Source: Spongilla lacustris
Lineage: Eukaryota > Porifera > Demospongiae > Spongillida > Spongillidae
DNA length: 64,000 nt
Direction: 5' to 3'
Assembly (NCBI GenBank): GCA_949361645.1
Contig: OX442422.1
Coordinates: 3,003,563-3,067,562 of the forward strand
Each line of letters starts with the position of its first letter. The first letter of the stretch is position 1. The position numbers and the translations under genes are program-made. The notes under the pieces were generated by a model. It was not told where the DNA came from and did not search any database. It saw only the letters and a program-made list of their open reading frames with translations. Positions 45,539 to 58,520 of the stretch are shown piece by piece.

Positions 45539-46711
45539 GGGTAAATTAAGGTAATTTCGCCAGGGGGGAGTGTTCGCCACCCTTAACTTCAAACGCGGCT
45601 CTAGGGCTTACCTGACGTTTTAATATCGCAGCAAAATATGGAAATATTAGTACATGGAGTCTGTGTTTACGGCCCACAATTGAAGTTCTATTAGTTATTT
45701 CGGTTCTTACAAAAAAAAATCAAAAACTAAGCTACCTCAATTTTCGGCAAAAGTGGTGCGGTAAAACAACGCGCAATTGGAAGTGAGTTTACCTGGTGCA
45801 AGTCGCTGTCCGTAAAATACGTAGTCATGATCTGTTTAAAATCTTGTTATTAGAGAAGAGTGGTGATTTCTGTACAATATATGTAGTTCTATTTGTTATG
45901 AAACTTAGTAGCTTCGGAATTAGGGTGGGTGGCGGAGACTCCAATCGTAAATTACGCTATTAAGCAGTAGTCGCCACCCCCTGGCGACTACTCAAACTTT
46001 CTGAAATGACGAAGTAAGAATAGTCAAAATAGCTACCATTAGGCCTATAAATGTTTGCTACCAATTATATATAAGTACTGTAAGCTGTTCATGTTGGGAA
46101 GGAGTGTTCGCCATGGGGGCGTGGCCTTCTTTCCCATACACACAGAATGGGATGTGCATAAATTTTTTTTTTCCCTGACACTTCATGCTTCAAATGGTTT
46201 CTTTTTGTATCTGGCCTTCTAATTAAACTCAGTTCAGTTGCTTGAGCCAACTCGAGCCCTTGGATCTGTATGTTTTAACTAACTGCAAGCCACGGATGTA
46301 CAAATGGAAGCCGTTCTATCCAAAAAATACTAGCATCGCAAAGAAAGACTCCCAGGGCGTTTAAAGGGCTATAGTGAACAAGCTTACTTGTTTTAGCAAC
46401 GTCCTATGTAAAAACCACTTTTGTTACACTTCGCAATAACGAAATACAGGGGGTGGCGAACACTCCAAAATCGACGTGGCGAAAGCCCAACAGGGGTGGC
46501 GACTATACCTGAAATACGCTTAATTGGATAAAACCACTGTTTTATTTTGTTTGGAACACTTTTTTGGAGAAATGAAGCGATAATAGTGTAGAATAAGGAC
46601 TGAGGATCTCTTGCAATTAAGTATGTTTGAAGCACTACCCGTCCTTTTTTTTTAATATGTAAGAATACCGATATCGGTACTCGCGAGTGGCGAACACTAC
46701 TTAATTGACCC
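45539..46711 (+). mobile_element. 1.17-kb TA-flanked element with repeated GTGTTCGCCA motif
   Basis: Left end GGGTAAATTAAGGTA, right end CACTACTTAATTGACCC, flanked by TA at 45537 and 46712. The opposite arm of the giant element has the empty site (on the plus strand at about 54765-54775, CCAATACTCGTCTG), with a single TA. Inside and at both ends the motif GTGTTCGCCA or its complement TGGCGAACAC recurs (about 45570, 46107, 46446 and 46688), with related GTCGCCACCC/TGGCGACTA forms (45968-45992, 46493). No transposase was found. It is probably a Tc1/mariner-like non-autonomous element. A terminal fragment is also at 25748. Confidence 0.75.
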
Positions 46712-47339
46712 TATTGGATCCCAGAGTGGACAGCTGTGGAGTATGGCAGATAGCTGCGGAGCAAACAGTGGAGTAACTGCATGTGACCAGTACGCGGAGT
46801 GGACTTTACGGCAGACAGCAGTGGAATGAGCACTACTGCAGACGAAACCTAAGGCAGGCAGGCAGGCAGGCAGGCAGCTATGTAATGGACCCCAAAGGGA
46901 AAAATTCATAACTATACTATCAACAAAGCCAGGCACAGCTGTGGAATGGATTCCACAGTGGAATCCAGAGTGCAGTAACCAGCTGTAGAGATGGCAGGCA
47001 GATAGGTGTGTCCAGAAGACACTACCAACTAGTGTGGAGTGGACCATATAGTAGACAATACATGTAGGTAGTGGACCCTACGGCAGACATCAACACTGTA
47101 CTGTATGGTAAGGACTCTACTGCAGACATCTATACTGTATTGAGTGGACCCTACTGAGTGGACACTGCGGCAGACAACGGAATGGATCATATGGCAGGCA
47201 GACAACTGTAGATCGGACCATATGGTAGAACCTCACAGCAGTGGACACTAACAGCTGAGAAGAAGGCAGACAAGTATGTAACTTTGCAAGCAGTTGTGGA
47301 GTGCACTCTATAGCTATTCCTTACAGTGATCAGTGTCAA

Positions 47340-50225
47340 CCATGATGTGGTTTTGAATGGGCGCTACCCCTGTGCTAAGCCCTACTACTATTCCTTACAG
47401 TGAACCTAGTCAGCCATGAAATGGACCCTCATATTACTCAACTTCACCCTACCCCGTACTATTCAGTGGACTCCACCCTACGCCCGCCCCCCCCCCCCCC
47501 CCCCCCCACAACTATTCCTTACAGCAAACACAGTGTCAGCCAAGGAGTGGACCTTCATTTTAGTGGGACTCCATCGAATCCCTTGTGCTGCACCCTACAG
47601 CTATTCCTTACGGAGATCACCTTTTGAATGGAATCCACCCTACTCTGTAAGATTGAGTGGACTACCCCCTGTGCTATGCCCCACAACTATTCCTTACAGC
47701 GAACAGTGTCAACCATGGAGTGGGCTCTCTCATTAATGCACTCCAAACTACTCTGTACGATTGAGTGGAATCCACCCTACCCTCTGTGCTACGCCCCACA
47801 ACTATTCCATACAGCAAACAGTGTCAACCATGGAGTGGGCCCTCTTATTAATACACTCCACGCTACTCTGTACGATTGAGTGGACTTCACCCTACCTTCT
47901 GTGCTAAGCCCAGCGAACAGTGTCAACCATGGAGTGGGCCTTCTTTTTAATGGAATCCACCCTACTCTGTACGATTGAGTGGACTCCACCAAACCCCCTG
48001 TGCTGCGCCCTACAACTATTCCTTACGGAGATCAACTTTTGAATGGACTCTACCCTACTCTGTACGATTGATATGACTCCACCTTACCCTCTGTGCTACA
48101 CCCTACAACTATTTCTTACAGCGAACGGAGTGGGCTCTCTTATTAATGCACTCTACCCTACTCTGTACAATTGAGTGGACTCCACCAAACCCCCTGTGCT
48201 ACGCCCTACAACTATTCCTTACGGAGATCACCTTTTGAATGGACTCTACCCTACTCTGTACGATTGAGTGGACTCCACCCTACCCCCTGTGCTACGCCCT
48301 ACAACTATTCCTTACAGCGAACACTGTCAACCATGTAGTGGGCCCTCTTATTAATGCACTCCACGATTGATTGGACTCCACCCTACCCCCTGTGCTACGC
48401 CCTACAACTATTCCTTACAGCGAACAGTGTCAACAATGGTGTGGGCTCTCTCATTAATGCACTCCAACCTACTCTGTACGATTGAGTGGGCTTAACCCTA
48501 CCCTCTGTGCTACACCCTACAACTATTTCTTACAGCGAACGGAGTGGGCCCTCTTATTAATACACTCTACCCTACTCTTTACTATTCAGTGGACTCCACC
48601 CTACCCCCTGTGTTACGCCCTGCAACTATTCCATACAGCGAACAGTGTCAACCATGGAGTGGGCCCTCTTGTTAATACACTCCACGCTACTCTGTACGAT
48701 TGACTGGACTCCACCCTACCCTCTGTGCTAAGCCCAGCGAACAGTGTTAACCATGGAGTGGGCCTTCTTTTTAATGGAATCCACCCTACCCTGTAGAATT
48801 GAATGGACTCCACCCTACCCCCTGTGCTACGCCCTACAACTATTCCATACTGCGAATAGTGTCAACCATGGTGTGGGCTCTCTCATTACTGCACTCCAAC
48901 CTACACTGTACGATTGAGTGGACTCCACCCTACCCCCTGTGCTACGCCCTACAACTATACCTTACGGAGATCACCTTTTGAATGGACTCCACCCAACTAT
49001 TCCTTACAGCAAACAGTGTCAACCATGGAGTGGGCCCGCTTATTAATACACTCCACGCTACTCTGTACGATTGAGTGGACTCCACCCTACCCTCTGTACT
49101 AAGCCCAGCGAACAGTGTCAACCATGGAGTGGGCCTTCTTTTTAATGGAATACACCCTACCCTGTAGAATTGAGTGGACTCCACCCTACCCCCTGTGCTA
49201 CGCCCTACAACTATTTCTTACAGCGAACAATGTCAACAATGGTGTGGGCTCTCTTATTAAAGCACTCCACCCTACTCTGTACGATTGAGTGTAGTCCACC
49301 CTACCCTCTGTGTACGCCCTACAACTATTTCTTACAGCAAACAGTGTCAACCATGGAGTGGGCCCTCTTATTAATGCAGTCTATCCTACTATGTACAATT
49401 GAGGGGACTCCACCCTATACCCCCTGTTTTACACCCTACAACTATTCCTTACGAGATCTCATTTTGAATGGACTCCACCCTACTCTGTACGATCGAGTGG
49501 ACTCCACCCTACTTCTGTGCTACGCCCAGCGAACAGTGTCAACCATGAAGTGGGCCCTCTTATTAAAGCACTCCACCCTACTCTGTACGATTGAGTGGAG
49601 TCCACCCTACCCTCTGTGTACGCCCTACAACTATTTCTTACAGCAAACAGTGTCAACCATGGAGTGGGCCCTCTTATTAATGCACTCTATCCTACTCTGT
49701 ACAATTGAGTGGACTCCACCCTATACCCCCTGTTTTACACCCTACAACTATTCCTTACAAGATCTCCTTTTGAATGGACTCCACCCTACTCTGTACGATT
49801 GAGTAGACTCCACCCTACTTCTGTGCTATGCCCAGCGAACAGTGTCAACCATGGAGTGGGCCCTCTTATTAATGCACTCCACCCTACTCTGTACGATTGG
49901 ACTCCACCCTACACTCTGTGCTACACCCTACAACCATTTCTTACAGAGATCACCTTTTGAATGGACTCCACCCTACCCTGTACTATTCAGTGGACTCCGT
50001 CCTAGTACCCTGTACTGCACCCTACCCCCCCCCCCCCCCCCCCCCCCCTGTATTGCTTATAGCGAACAATGTCAGCCATGGATTGGACCCTCTTATTAAT
50101 GGACTGCACCCTAGGTCCTGTACTATTGAGTGGAATCCACCCTACCCCTTACAGTGAACAAAGTCAGCCATGAAGTGGACTCGTATTTTAGTGGACTCCA
50201 TCCTACCTTGTGCTGGTCTTACAGC
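47340..50225 (+). repeat. 115-bp satellite block C
   Basis: Same satellite as block A but more heterogeneous. Many units carry the GGAGATCACCTTTTGAATGG variant, and some are shortened (AGCGAACGGAGTGGG). Two poly-C runs interrupt it (about 47483-47507 and 50025-50048). A 360-base segment near 49230-49480 is repeated at 49520-49790. Confidence 0.92.
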
Positions 50226-50940
50226 TACTCCTTAATGATCGCCTGAACACTTTTGTTGAACCTTATGCTAAGACTGCTACATGTACATGAGTATGTCAAG
50301 TTTGCATATGATATACATATGTGTAGCTATTGGTTTTCGTATTGGTGTTCACTGGTACATGAGCCAGGTAGTATGGTAGTTGCCTTAAAACATATAAGAA
50401 CCTTACTAGCCCTGTCAGACCAACAAAGATCAGAGATAGGGCTAGTAATGATATTCACCGTTAGTACAACAGCTCCGCTTAGTGGTGAATGTCATTACTA
50501 GCCCTATCTTTATGATCTTGGTTAGTCTGGCTATGGGGTACCTAGGCAAGGTACCAAAACTTTATCATAAGCTTAGCAGTCATACATACATGTACAACAA
50601 GGTTCAACAAAGGTAGGGCACAGCATAGAAGTCTACATGTAGGTTCCACTCCATAGTGAGGGGTCTCTACTATTAGGTCCACTCCATACTTGTCTGCAGT
50701 CTTTTGGACATACCTCTCTGTGGAGTCCATTCCATAGCTCTGCATTTTGGTGACAAATGTTTCTGCAGTCATATTTTCCACCGTATCATTCACTTCATAG
50801 CTGTCTGCCATAGGGTCTACTCGGTACAGTAGATGTCGTTCCAAGCTAAACACAACCACCTCACCCTTGCCATCCTGCTACATGTATACATCTATGACCA
50901 CACACCTTTGCCAGCCTGCACCAAGCTGAACATTGCATTT
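50225..50940 (-). other. Unique centre of giant element 2
   Basis: Reverse complement of 40620-41460 with small differences. The hairpin with AGATAGGGCTAGTAATGA and its complement lies at about 50434-50510. No gene recognised. Confidence 0.75.
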
Positions 50941-53900
50941 GATAGGGTGGAGTCCACTCAATAGCTCTGAGAGTCCACTCAAAAGAGGGTCCACTCCACG
51001 ACTGACCTTGTTCGCTGTAAGCAATACAGGGGAGTAGGATGGAGTCCCCTCAATCGTACAGGGTAGGGTGGAGTGCATTAATAAGAGGGCCCACTCCATG
51101 GTTGACAGTGTTCGCTGTTACAAAGAATAGTTGTAGAGCGTGTAGCACAGGCCCAGGGGGTAGGGTGGAGTCCACTCAATTGCACAGAGTAGGGTGGAGT
51201 GCATTAATAAGAGGGCCCACTCCATGGTTGACAGTGTTCGCTGTTACAAAAAATAGTTGTAGAGCGTGTAGCACAGGCCCAGGGATTAGGGTGGAGTCCA
51301 CTCAATCGCACAGAGTAGGGTGGAGTGCATTAATAAGAGAGCCCACTCCATGGTTGACAGTGTTCGCTGTTACAAAGAATAGTTGTAGAGCGTGTAGCAC
51401 AGGCCCAGGGGGTAGGGTGGAGTCCACTCAATCGCACAGGGTAGGGTGGAGTGCATTAATAAGAAGGCCCACTCCATGGTTGACGCTGTTCGCTGCAAGG
51501 AATAGTTGTAGGGCATAGCACAGAGGGTAGGGTGGAGTCCACTCAATCGTACAGAGTAGGTTGGAGTGCATTAATGAGAGAGCCCACACCATGATTGACA
51601 CTGTTCACTGTAAGGAATAGTTGTAGGGCGTAGCACAGAGGGTAGGGTGGAGTCCACTCAATCGTACAGAGTAGGTTGGAGTGAATTAATGAGAGAGCCC
51701 ACACCATGGTTGACACTGTTCACTGTAAGGAATAGTTGTAGGGCGTAGCACAGAGGGTAGGGTGGAGTCCACTCAATCGTACAGAGTAGGTTGGAGTGAA
51801 TTAATGAGAGAGCCCACACCATGGTTGACACTGTTCACTGTAAGAAATAGTTGCAGGGAGTAGCACAGGGGGAAGGGTGGAGTCCACTCAATCGTACAGA
51901 GTAGGGTTGATTCCATTAAAAAGAAGGCCCACTCCATGGTTAACACTGTTCGCTGGGCTTAGCACAGAGGGTAGGGTGGAGTCCAGTCAATCGTACAGAG
52001 TAGCGTGGAGTGTATTAATAAGAGGGCCCACTCCATGGTTGACACTGTTCGCTGTATGGAATAGTTGTAGGGCGTAGCACAGGGGGTAGGGTGGAGTCCA
52101 CTCAATCGTACAGAGTAGGGTAGAGTGCATTAATAAGAGGGCCCACTCCGTTCGCTGTAAGAAATAGTTGTAGGGTGTAGCACAGAGGGTAGGGTTAAGT
52201 CCACTCAATCGTACAGAGTAGGTTGGAGTGTATTAATAAGAGGGCCCACTCTATGGTTGACACTGTTCGCTGTAAGGAATAGTTGTAGGGCGTAGCACAG
52301 AGGGTAGGGTGGAGTCCAATCAATCGTACAGAGTAGGGTGGAGTGCATTAATAAGAGGGCCCACTACATGGTTGACAGTGTTCGCTGTAAGGAATAGTTG
52401 TAGGGCGTAGCACAGGGGGTAGGGTGGAGTCCACTCAATCATACAGAGTAGGGTAGAGTCCATTCAAAAGGTGATCTCTGTAAGGAATAGTTGTAGGGCG
52501 TAGCACAGGGGGTTTGTTGGAGTCCACTCAATCGTACAGAGTAGGGTAGAGTGCATTAATAAGAGAGCCCACTCCGTTCGCTGTAGGAAATAGTTGTAGG
52601 GTGTAGCACAGAGGGTAGGGTGGAGTCCACTCAATCGTACAGAGTAGTGTGGAGTGTATTAATAAGAGGGCCCACTCCATGGTTGACACTGTTCGCTGAA
52701 TGGATTAGTTGTAGGGCGTAGCACAGAGGGTAGGGTGGAGTCCAATCAATCGTACAGAGTAGTTTGGAGTGCATTAATGAGAGAGCCCACACCATGGTTG
52801 ACACTGTTCACTGTAAGAAATAGTTGTAGGGTGTAGCACAGAGGGTAGGGTGGAGTCCAATCAATCGTACAGAGTAGGTTGGAGTGCATTAATGAGAGAG
52901 CCCACACCATGGTTGACACTGTTCGCTGTAAGGAATAGTGGCGTAGCACAGGGGGTAGGGTGGAGTCCACTCAATCGTACAGAGTAGGTTGGAGACGAAA
53001 GTTTTTCACTCCAACGTTTCTTCTTACAAGGGTGGAGTCCACTCAATCGTACAGAGTAGGGTAGAGTGCATTAATAAGAGAGCCCACTCCGTTCGCTGTA
53101 AGAAATAGTTGTAGGGTGTAGCACAGAGGGTAGGGTGGAGTCCAATCATTCGTACAGAGTAGGGTAGAGTCCATTCAAATGGTGATCTCCGTAAGGAATA
53201 GTTGTAGGGCGTAGCACAGGGGGTTTGGTGGAGTCCACTCAATCGTATAGAGTAGGGTAGAGTGCATTAATAAGAGAGCCCACTCTGTTCGCTATAAGAA
53301 ATAGTTGTATGGTGTAGCACAGAGGGTAGGGTGAAGTCCACTCAATCGTACAGAGTAGGGTGGATTCCATTAAAAAGAAGGCCCACTCCATGGTTGACAC
53401 TGTTCGCTGGGCTTAGCACAGAAGGTAGGGTGGAGTCCACTCAATCGTACAGAGTAGCGTGGAGTGTATTAATAAGAGGGCCCACTCCATGGTTGACACT
53501 GTTCGCTGAATGGAATAGTTGTTGGGCGTAGCACAGAGGGTAGGGTGGAGTCCAATCAATCGTACAGAGTAGTTTGGAGTGCATTAATGAGAGAGCCCAC
53601 ACCATGGTTGACACTGTTCACTGTAAGAAATAGTTGTAGGGTGTAGCACAGAGGGTAGGGTGGAGTCCACTCAATCGTACAGAGTAGGTTGGAGTGCATT
53701 AATGAGAGAGCCCACACCATGGTTGACACTGTTCGCTGTAAGGAATAGTGGCGTAGTACAGGGGGTAGGGTGGAGTCCACTCAATCGTACAGAGTAGGTT
53801 GGAGTGCAGTAATGAGAGAGCCCACACCATGGTTGACACTGTTTGCTGTAAGGAATAGCTGTAGGGCGCAGCACAAGGGATTCGATGGAGTCCCACTAAA

Positions 53901-54090
53901 ATGAAGGTCCACTCCTTGGCTGACACTGTGTTTGCTGTAAGGAATAGTTGTGGGGGGGCGGGGGGGGCGGGCGTAGGGTGGAGTCCACTGAATAGTACGG
54001 GGTAGGGTGGAGTTGAGTAATACGAGGGTCCACTTCATGGCTGACTAGGTTCACTGTAAGGAATAGTAATAGGGCTTAGCACATGGGTAG
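50940..54090 (-). repeat. 115-bp satellite block D (inverted)
   Basis: Inverted satellite. The first four units (51030-51500) share a distinctive insertion, TTGTAGAGCGTGTAGCACAG followed by GCCCAGGG, showing local amplification. A non-satellite interruption, GAAAGTTTTTCACTCCAACG, lies near 52998. Single-unit and short-unit variants mirror those of block C. Confidence 0.92.
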
Positions 54091-54585
54091 CGCCCATTCA
54101 AAACCACATCATGGCTGACACTGATCACTGTAAGGAATAGCTATAGAGTGCACTCCACAACTGCTTGCAAAGTTACATACTTGTCTGCCTGCTTCTCAGC
54201 TGTCAGTGTCCACTGCTGTGAGGTTCTACCATATGGTCCGATCTACAGTTGTCTGCCTGCCATATGATCCACTCCAATGTCTGCCGCAGGGTCCACTCAG
54301 TAAGGTCCACTCAATACAGTATAGATGTCTGCAGTAGAGTCCTTACCATACAGTACAGTGTTGATGTCTGCCGTAGGGTCCACAACCTACATGTATTGTC
54401 TACTATATGGTCCACTCCACACTTGTTGGTAGTTGTTCTACTGTCTTCTGGACACACCTATCTGCCTGCCATCTCTACAGCTGGTTACTGCACTCTGGAT
54501 TCCACTGTGGAATCCATTCCACAGCTGTGCCTGGCTTTTTTGATAGTATAGTTATGAACTTTTCCCTTTGGGGTCCATTACATAG

Positions 54586-54619
<34 letters not shown>

Positions 54620-55430
54620 TAGGTTTCGTCTGCTGTAGTGCTCATTCCACTGCTGTCTGCCGTAAAGTCCACTCTGCGTACTGGTCACATGCAGTTACTC
54701 CACTGTTTGCTCCGCAGCTATCTGCCATACTCCACAGCTGTCCACTCTCAGTCTGGGATCCAATACTCGTCTGCCTGCTCCACAGCTATATCATCTGCCT
54801 TCAATCGCTACCGCGCTCAAACTACTTCGTCGGATTGATCTTATATCTTGTCGTCTTCGCACCGTTTGAAATCATACGCTCAAGTCAACGTCTAAAACTT
54901 GAAGCGCAAAGCTTCTTCTGCAGGAAACAATTCAGCTAGGTCCCCAGACTATGGTAGTGGGTGGGGTGGTCGTTATAAATGTCCCAGCTCACAGGATGTA
55001 GTTGAATATTCATGTCTTCGGTGAATGGAAGCGGTTCGCGTACGTACAACGGCGCGATTCGAGCGGGAAAAGTGTACCAACTTTGCACCGCTGTATCTCC
55101 GTAACGGATGACATAAAAATTAACGAACAGAACAAATCGATAGGTATATGACCTTTCTTACTACAAACCGAATCTGAAGCGATTTGATTACTCGTACAGA
55201 AAGTTATGGCGGGTTTGAACCCGGCGGGGTATCGAACGTTGCAATACTGGCACGGAGCAAGTGCAAGACTCCAAAATGTATTTTGTCATAGGGAAATGGT
55301 GTAGTATGAAGTGCTGAAAATAGAAAGTTGATAGCGTTAACCGTTCGGAAGATATAGCGATTCAAACGAGAAGCATTTTTATAACATTTTATGTATATAC
55401 ACGAAGCGCAATTTTCTCGGAAACTGTCCC

Positions 55431-56288
55431 ATATATAATTATATCTTATACATGTATATATAATGTGGAAATCTGCTCGGGCCTTCATCTCAGGCATGCA
55501 GTTCACATTTATGTATGTATAGGTAATATAATGTTTGAACTTCCAATACTGCCAAGAATTTAAATCGCTTCCTTTCTAACTGAGCCAGAGCACCCTGTAA
55601 GCTGTCAAGCACACATACATGTATAGTGTTAACAAAGGACAAGCATCTATAATTATATATATATGATATCTGATAACACCATATAATTGCTGGTGCATGC
55701 ATTGATGTTACAATCTACTCCCCCCTTGAAGGCTGATCCCGGCCTGTAAGGTCAGGGTCCGACCTGCCAGGCCAAGCGGACTGTCCGGCCTGGCAGGCCG
55801 GACTGGCCTTCGGCAACCTGTATTCAAGTGGTTCTGGTTCATTTGTGGCACATGTATGGTTCGCCAGGATGCAAAACGAAGAATACGAGATATAAAAAAA
55901 CATCCTTTCTGAGAAAGTTGGTGGTAGATAGCACTGAATAATGGAACATTCAGTACCTCAACCACTAAAAGTGACTCTGGAAAATTGAGAAGTAGGAAAA
56001 AGTGTTGTATGGTAACACACACTAGCTTGCCTCGATGATCTGCAGGCTAACATAATAATAATTCGTTTGTACTATCACAGATCCTGAGAAAAATGTACAA
56101 ACGTCTTGAAAAAACCCAAATTTCTACATGTGTCTATGGACGTGTTGTTTTAGGGCCACAGATAGATAATGGAATTTTTTGTTTCATCAATAGAGCATAG
56201 CTTATGATATCGATGTGCTTCACTATATTTTTTAACCGTTTTGTCATTTCTGTCCTTTCCTGATTTAGGCTGACATTTCAATGGACGC
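55431..56288. other. Non-coding stretch with a GC-rich element end
   Basis: AT-rich flank of giant element 2. At 55728-55820 lies a GC-rich palindromic stretch whose minus-strand start (55820) is CAGGTTGCCGAAGGCC. It resembles the element ends at 34807 and 63977. GAGAAAGTTGGTGGTAGAT at 55911 matches part of the palindrome at 34549. No gene seen. Confidence 0.5.
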
Positions 56289-56621
56289 GTGTGCGGAAAA
56301 TTAACGGACGTTTGCAACGACGCGTCAGGAATCTGGCAATGTCGAAACAAAACTGCAGGCAACATGTTACGCATAACTAAAAAGACGGGCAGCATGTTAT
56401 GCGCGGAACTGAAACCACGCAGAACTAGGGGGCCGCAACAATTGGAACTGGAAGGAACGTTACTAGCTAATGTTAATAAGATCGCGAAGTTAGTAAAACG
56501 TGTTCTTAGTTTGTTAACTTTAATTATCGTAGGCAGCCAAATATTAAAATGGCGGGGGCATAAGGGTGAACAGGCCCTTCGCTCGCCGCACTGTAAAGAA
56601 GTGGTTCGGCCAGGCTCATAG
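56289..56621 (+). CDS. Unrecognised 110-codon open frame
   Basis: ATG-initiated frame with mixed composition, including KPRRTRGPQQLELEGTLLAN and a hydrophobic patch, RVLSLLTLIIVGSQIL. It has no repeats, no splice signals that I can defend, and no recognised family. It could be chance. Confidence 0.2.
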   Translation: MCGKLTDVCNDASGIWQCRNKTAGNMLRITKKTGSMLCAELKPRRTRGPQQLELEGTLLANVNKIAKLVKRVLSLLTLIIVGSQILKWRGHKGEQALRSPHCKEVVRPGS

Positions 56622-57284
56622 CCAGGTCAGTTGTGTGTTGGGGGAGGGGGGGGGGGGGGGGGTGCAAAGCATGTTATAAGTGGACTCAGCAGCCAGTGGT
56701 GTAGCCAGGGTATGAAGGGCACACACTGCCAGATGCAGGGTTTGTATGAAATTCAGAAAGCCGTGGGAAAGGTGTGGGCCTCCCACCCAGCTAGGGTCTG
56801 GGGCAGAGCCTCAGGAGCCAACGCTTGTTTGATGCATAAATTACTAAATAACTGCTGGATTGCCTGTGAGCATAGGTGCTTAGATTCCACTAGCTAATAA
56901 TTTATTCACGTTTGAAAACAGGTCAGAACCAAGCAGACGACGACCGTAACAGGCCTAGGCATCTTTTTGTATGGAGCAATCTTTAGCTGTTTGGGTGCCA
57001 GATGTGACCATGGCCACATTTTTGCACCTGTTCTACCTTCATTAATATTTGTAAAGATGGGCATGTCCTTACGTGCAAACCTGACGCCATATTTTTGTTC
57101 TATTTTTTTGTTGCAACTAATAGTACTTACGTATCTGTATCTGTGCGTGTCTATATATTTTTTCATCTCTGCAGAATGAAACTACCAATACAGCAAAAAA
57201 AACCCGTTCCACAGAGACGAACCTTATAAGGATATATCACGTGAGGAATACATGCGGCAACAACCTACTTTTTTTACATGGGAA
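56622..57284. other. Non-coding stretch with a G run and a MITE-like end
   Basis: A G run lies at 56647-56662. CAGTGGTGTAGCCAGGGTAT at 56694 has the form of a hAT-type MITE end, and the following DNA (GGGCCTCCCACCCAGCTAGG) matches text near 63775 in the element at the window end. No gene recognised. Confidence 0.45.
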
Positions 57285-57490
57285 AGGTGGAAAGGGTGAC
57301 AGCCTTGTGAAGGTGGAGGGAGGTAGTTTTGTGAAGGTGGAGGGAGGTAGCCTTGTGAAGGTGGAGGGAGGTAGTTTTGTGAAGATGGAGGGAGGTAGTT
57401 TTGTGAAGGTGGAGGGAGGTAGCTATGTGAGATAGCCTTGTGGAGGTAGAGGAGAGAGTGCCTTGTGAAGGTGGATGGGAGATATCCTTG
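57285..57490 (+). repeat. 24-bp minisatellite
   Basis: About eight units of GTGAAGGTGGAGGGAGGTAG plus TTTT/CCTT. Since 24 is a multiple of three, one frame reads a perfect octapeptide repeat (VEGGSFVK). The frame is short (64 codons) and has no supporting signals. Units decay at the 3' side. Confidence 0.85.
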
Positions 57491-58424
57491 TGGAACTGTT
57501 GGGAAACATGTAGGCCCTTCTCCCTAGAGATGAGGAATTTGATAGCACATCCCAGAGGCAGCCACTGGGATATGAATCAAATTACGTTTAAAGGTTTCTG
57601 ATGTAGGGTACAGTTAGAAAGTGATAGATCTATGTGTTACATGCATGTAGATGTAGGACCAAAGAATAATTGTTTAAAGTGGCTACAATTGTCACATCCT
57701 GTGGTGTCCACCTTTATTACATGTAGTTTGGTTAGAAAAACTCCTTGGTTTGGTTGTACACATAGCACAGACACCAGTTGTCTGCCAGGAGAGGAGGCTT
57801 ACCTACATGACCACCTGGTATGGACCAGGGACTGGACACAAAGTTTTGCATCGCATGGACTGTGCCAGCCACCCTTCCAACATGCACCTGGGGAAAAACT
57901 TCAGCAACAACTCAAATGGAAGGCTTTATGTGGTCTAGCTATATGTACATGGCTCTGCAGATGTATGTAATAGGTAATATGTAATAGGTAATGTAACAGT
58001 TGTGGTGTGGCATTTATATTTATTTGGTTATGTATTGGTTGTGTATGTGTGTGATAAATGTGGAAAGTTCAAGAAGGTACTACATGTACTATAAACAGAG
58101 AATGTAGCTTACTCAAAATCTTTGTGGTCACCTATTTGATTAGGGTGGTGGCATGTGGTCATTAGTTATGGCTGTTATGTAAACGTTTCACATGCATGGC
58201 CCTCAGGACTAGTACATACTTGTAGGTTCTATCCAGCATCCTTGCCATTGTGTATGAGTCATGATCACCAGCCTTCAAGCCATCGGCCATCGATCAGACA
58301 GATCAGAGCTGCATCATGGCATCCTTTTTTGTGCCATTGCTTTAGAATTTGTAGGAGTAAATTAGATAGACAGGTGCATGTATGTGATCTTTTCTTCAAC
58401 TGCGTGCCCATGCAAGTCCTGTGT
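57491..58424. other. Non-coding stretch
   Basis: Unique DNA. Short open frames (for example 57632..57970) have no recognisable similarity. Confidence 0.4.
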
Positions 58425-58520
58425 CAAGTGTGTGTGTGTGTATGTGTGTGTATGTGTGTGTGTATGTGTGTGTATGTGTGTGTGTATGTGTGTGTATGTG
58501 TGTGTATGTGTGTGTATTTG
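58425..58520 (+). repeat. TG/TATG microsatellite
   Basis: TGTGTG interrupted regularly by TA (TATGTGTGTG units), about 95 bases. Confidence 0.9.

Larger units (their letters stand above)
44871..55430 (-). mobile_element. Giant satellite-bearing foldback element 2 (10.6 kb)
   Basis: Starts GGGACAGTTTCCGAGAAAAT and ends with ATTTTCTCGGAAACTGTCCC. It has the same order as element 1: terminal modules (44871-45250 and 55050-55430), inner arms (45250-47340 and 54090-55050), satellite blocks (47340-50225 and 50940-54090) and a centre with hairpin (50225-50940). Its centre is the reverse complement of that of element 1, so the two elements are in opposite orientation. The left arm contains a 1.17-kb TA-flanked insertion (45539..46711) absent from the right arm. 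No coding domain is recognisable. Confidence 0.85.

Noticed and set aside
37165..54090. CRISPR-like array
   Set aside because: Repeats are contiguous 115-bp units without unique spacers, in a eukaryotic context.
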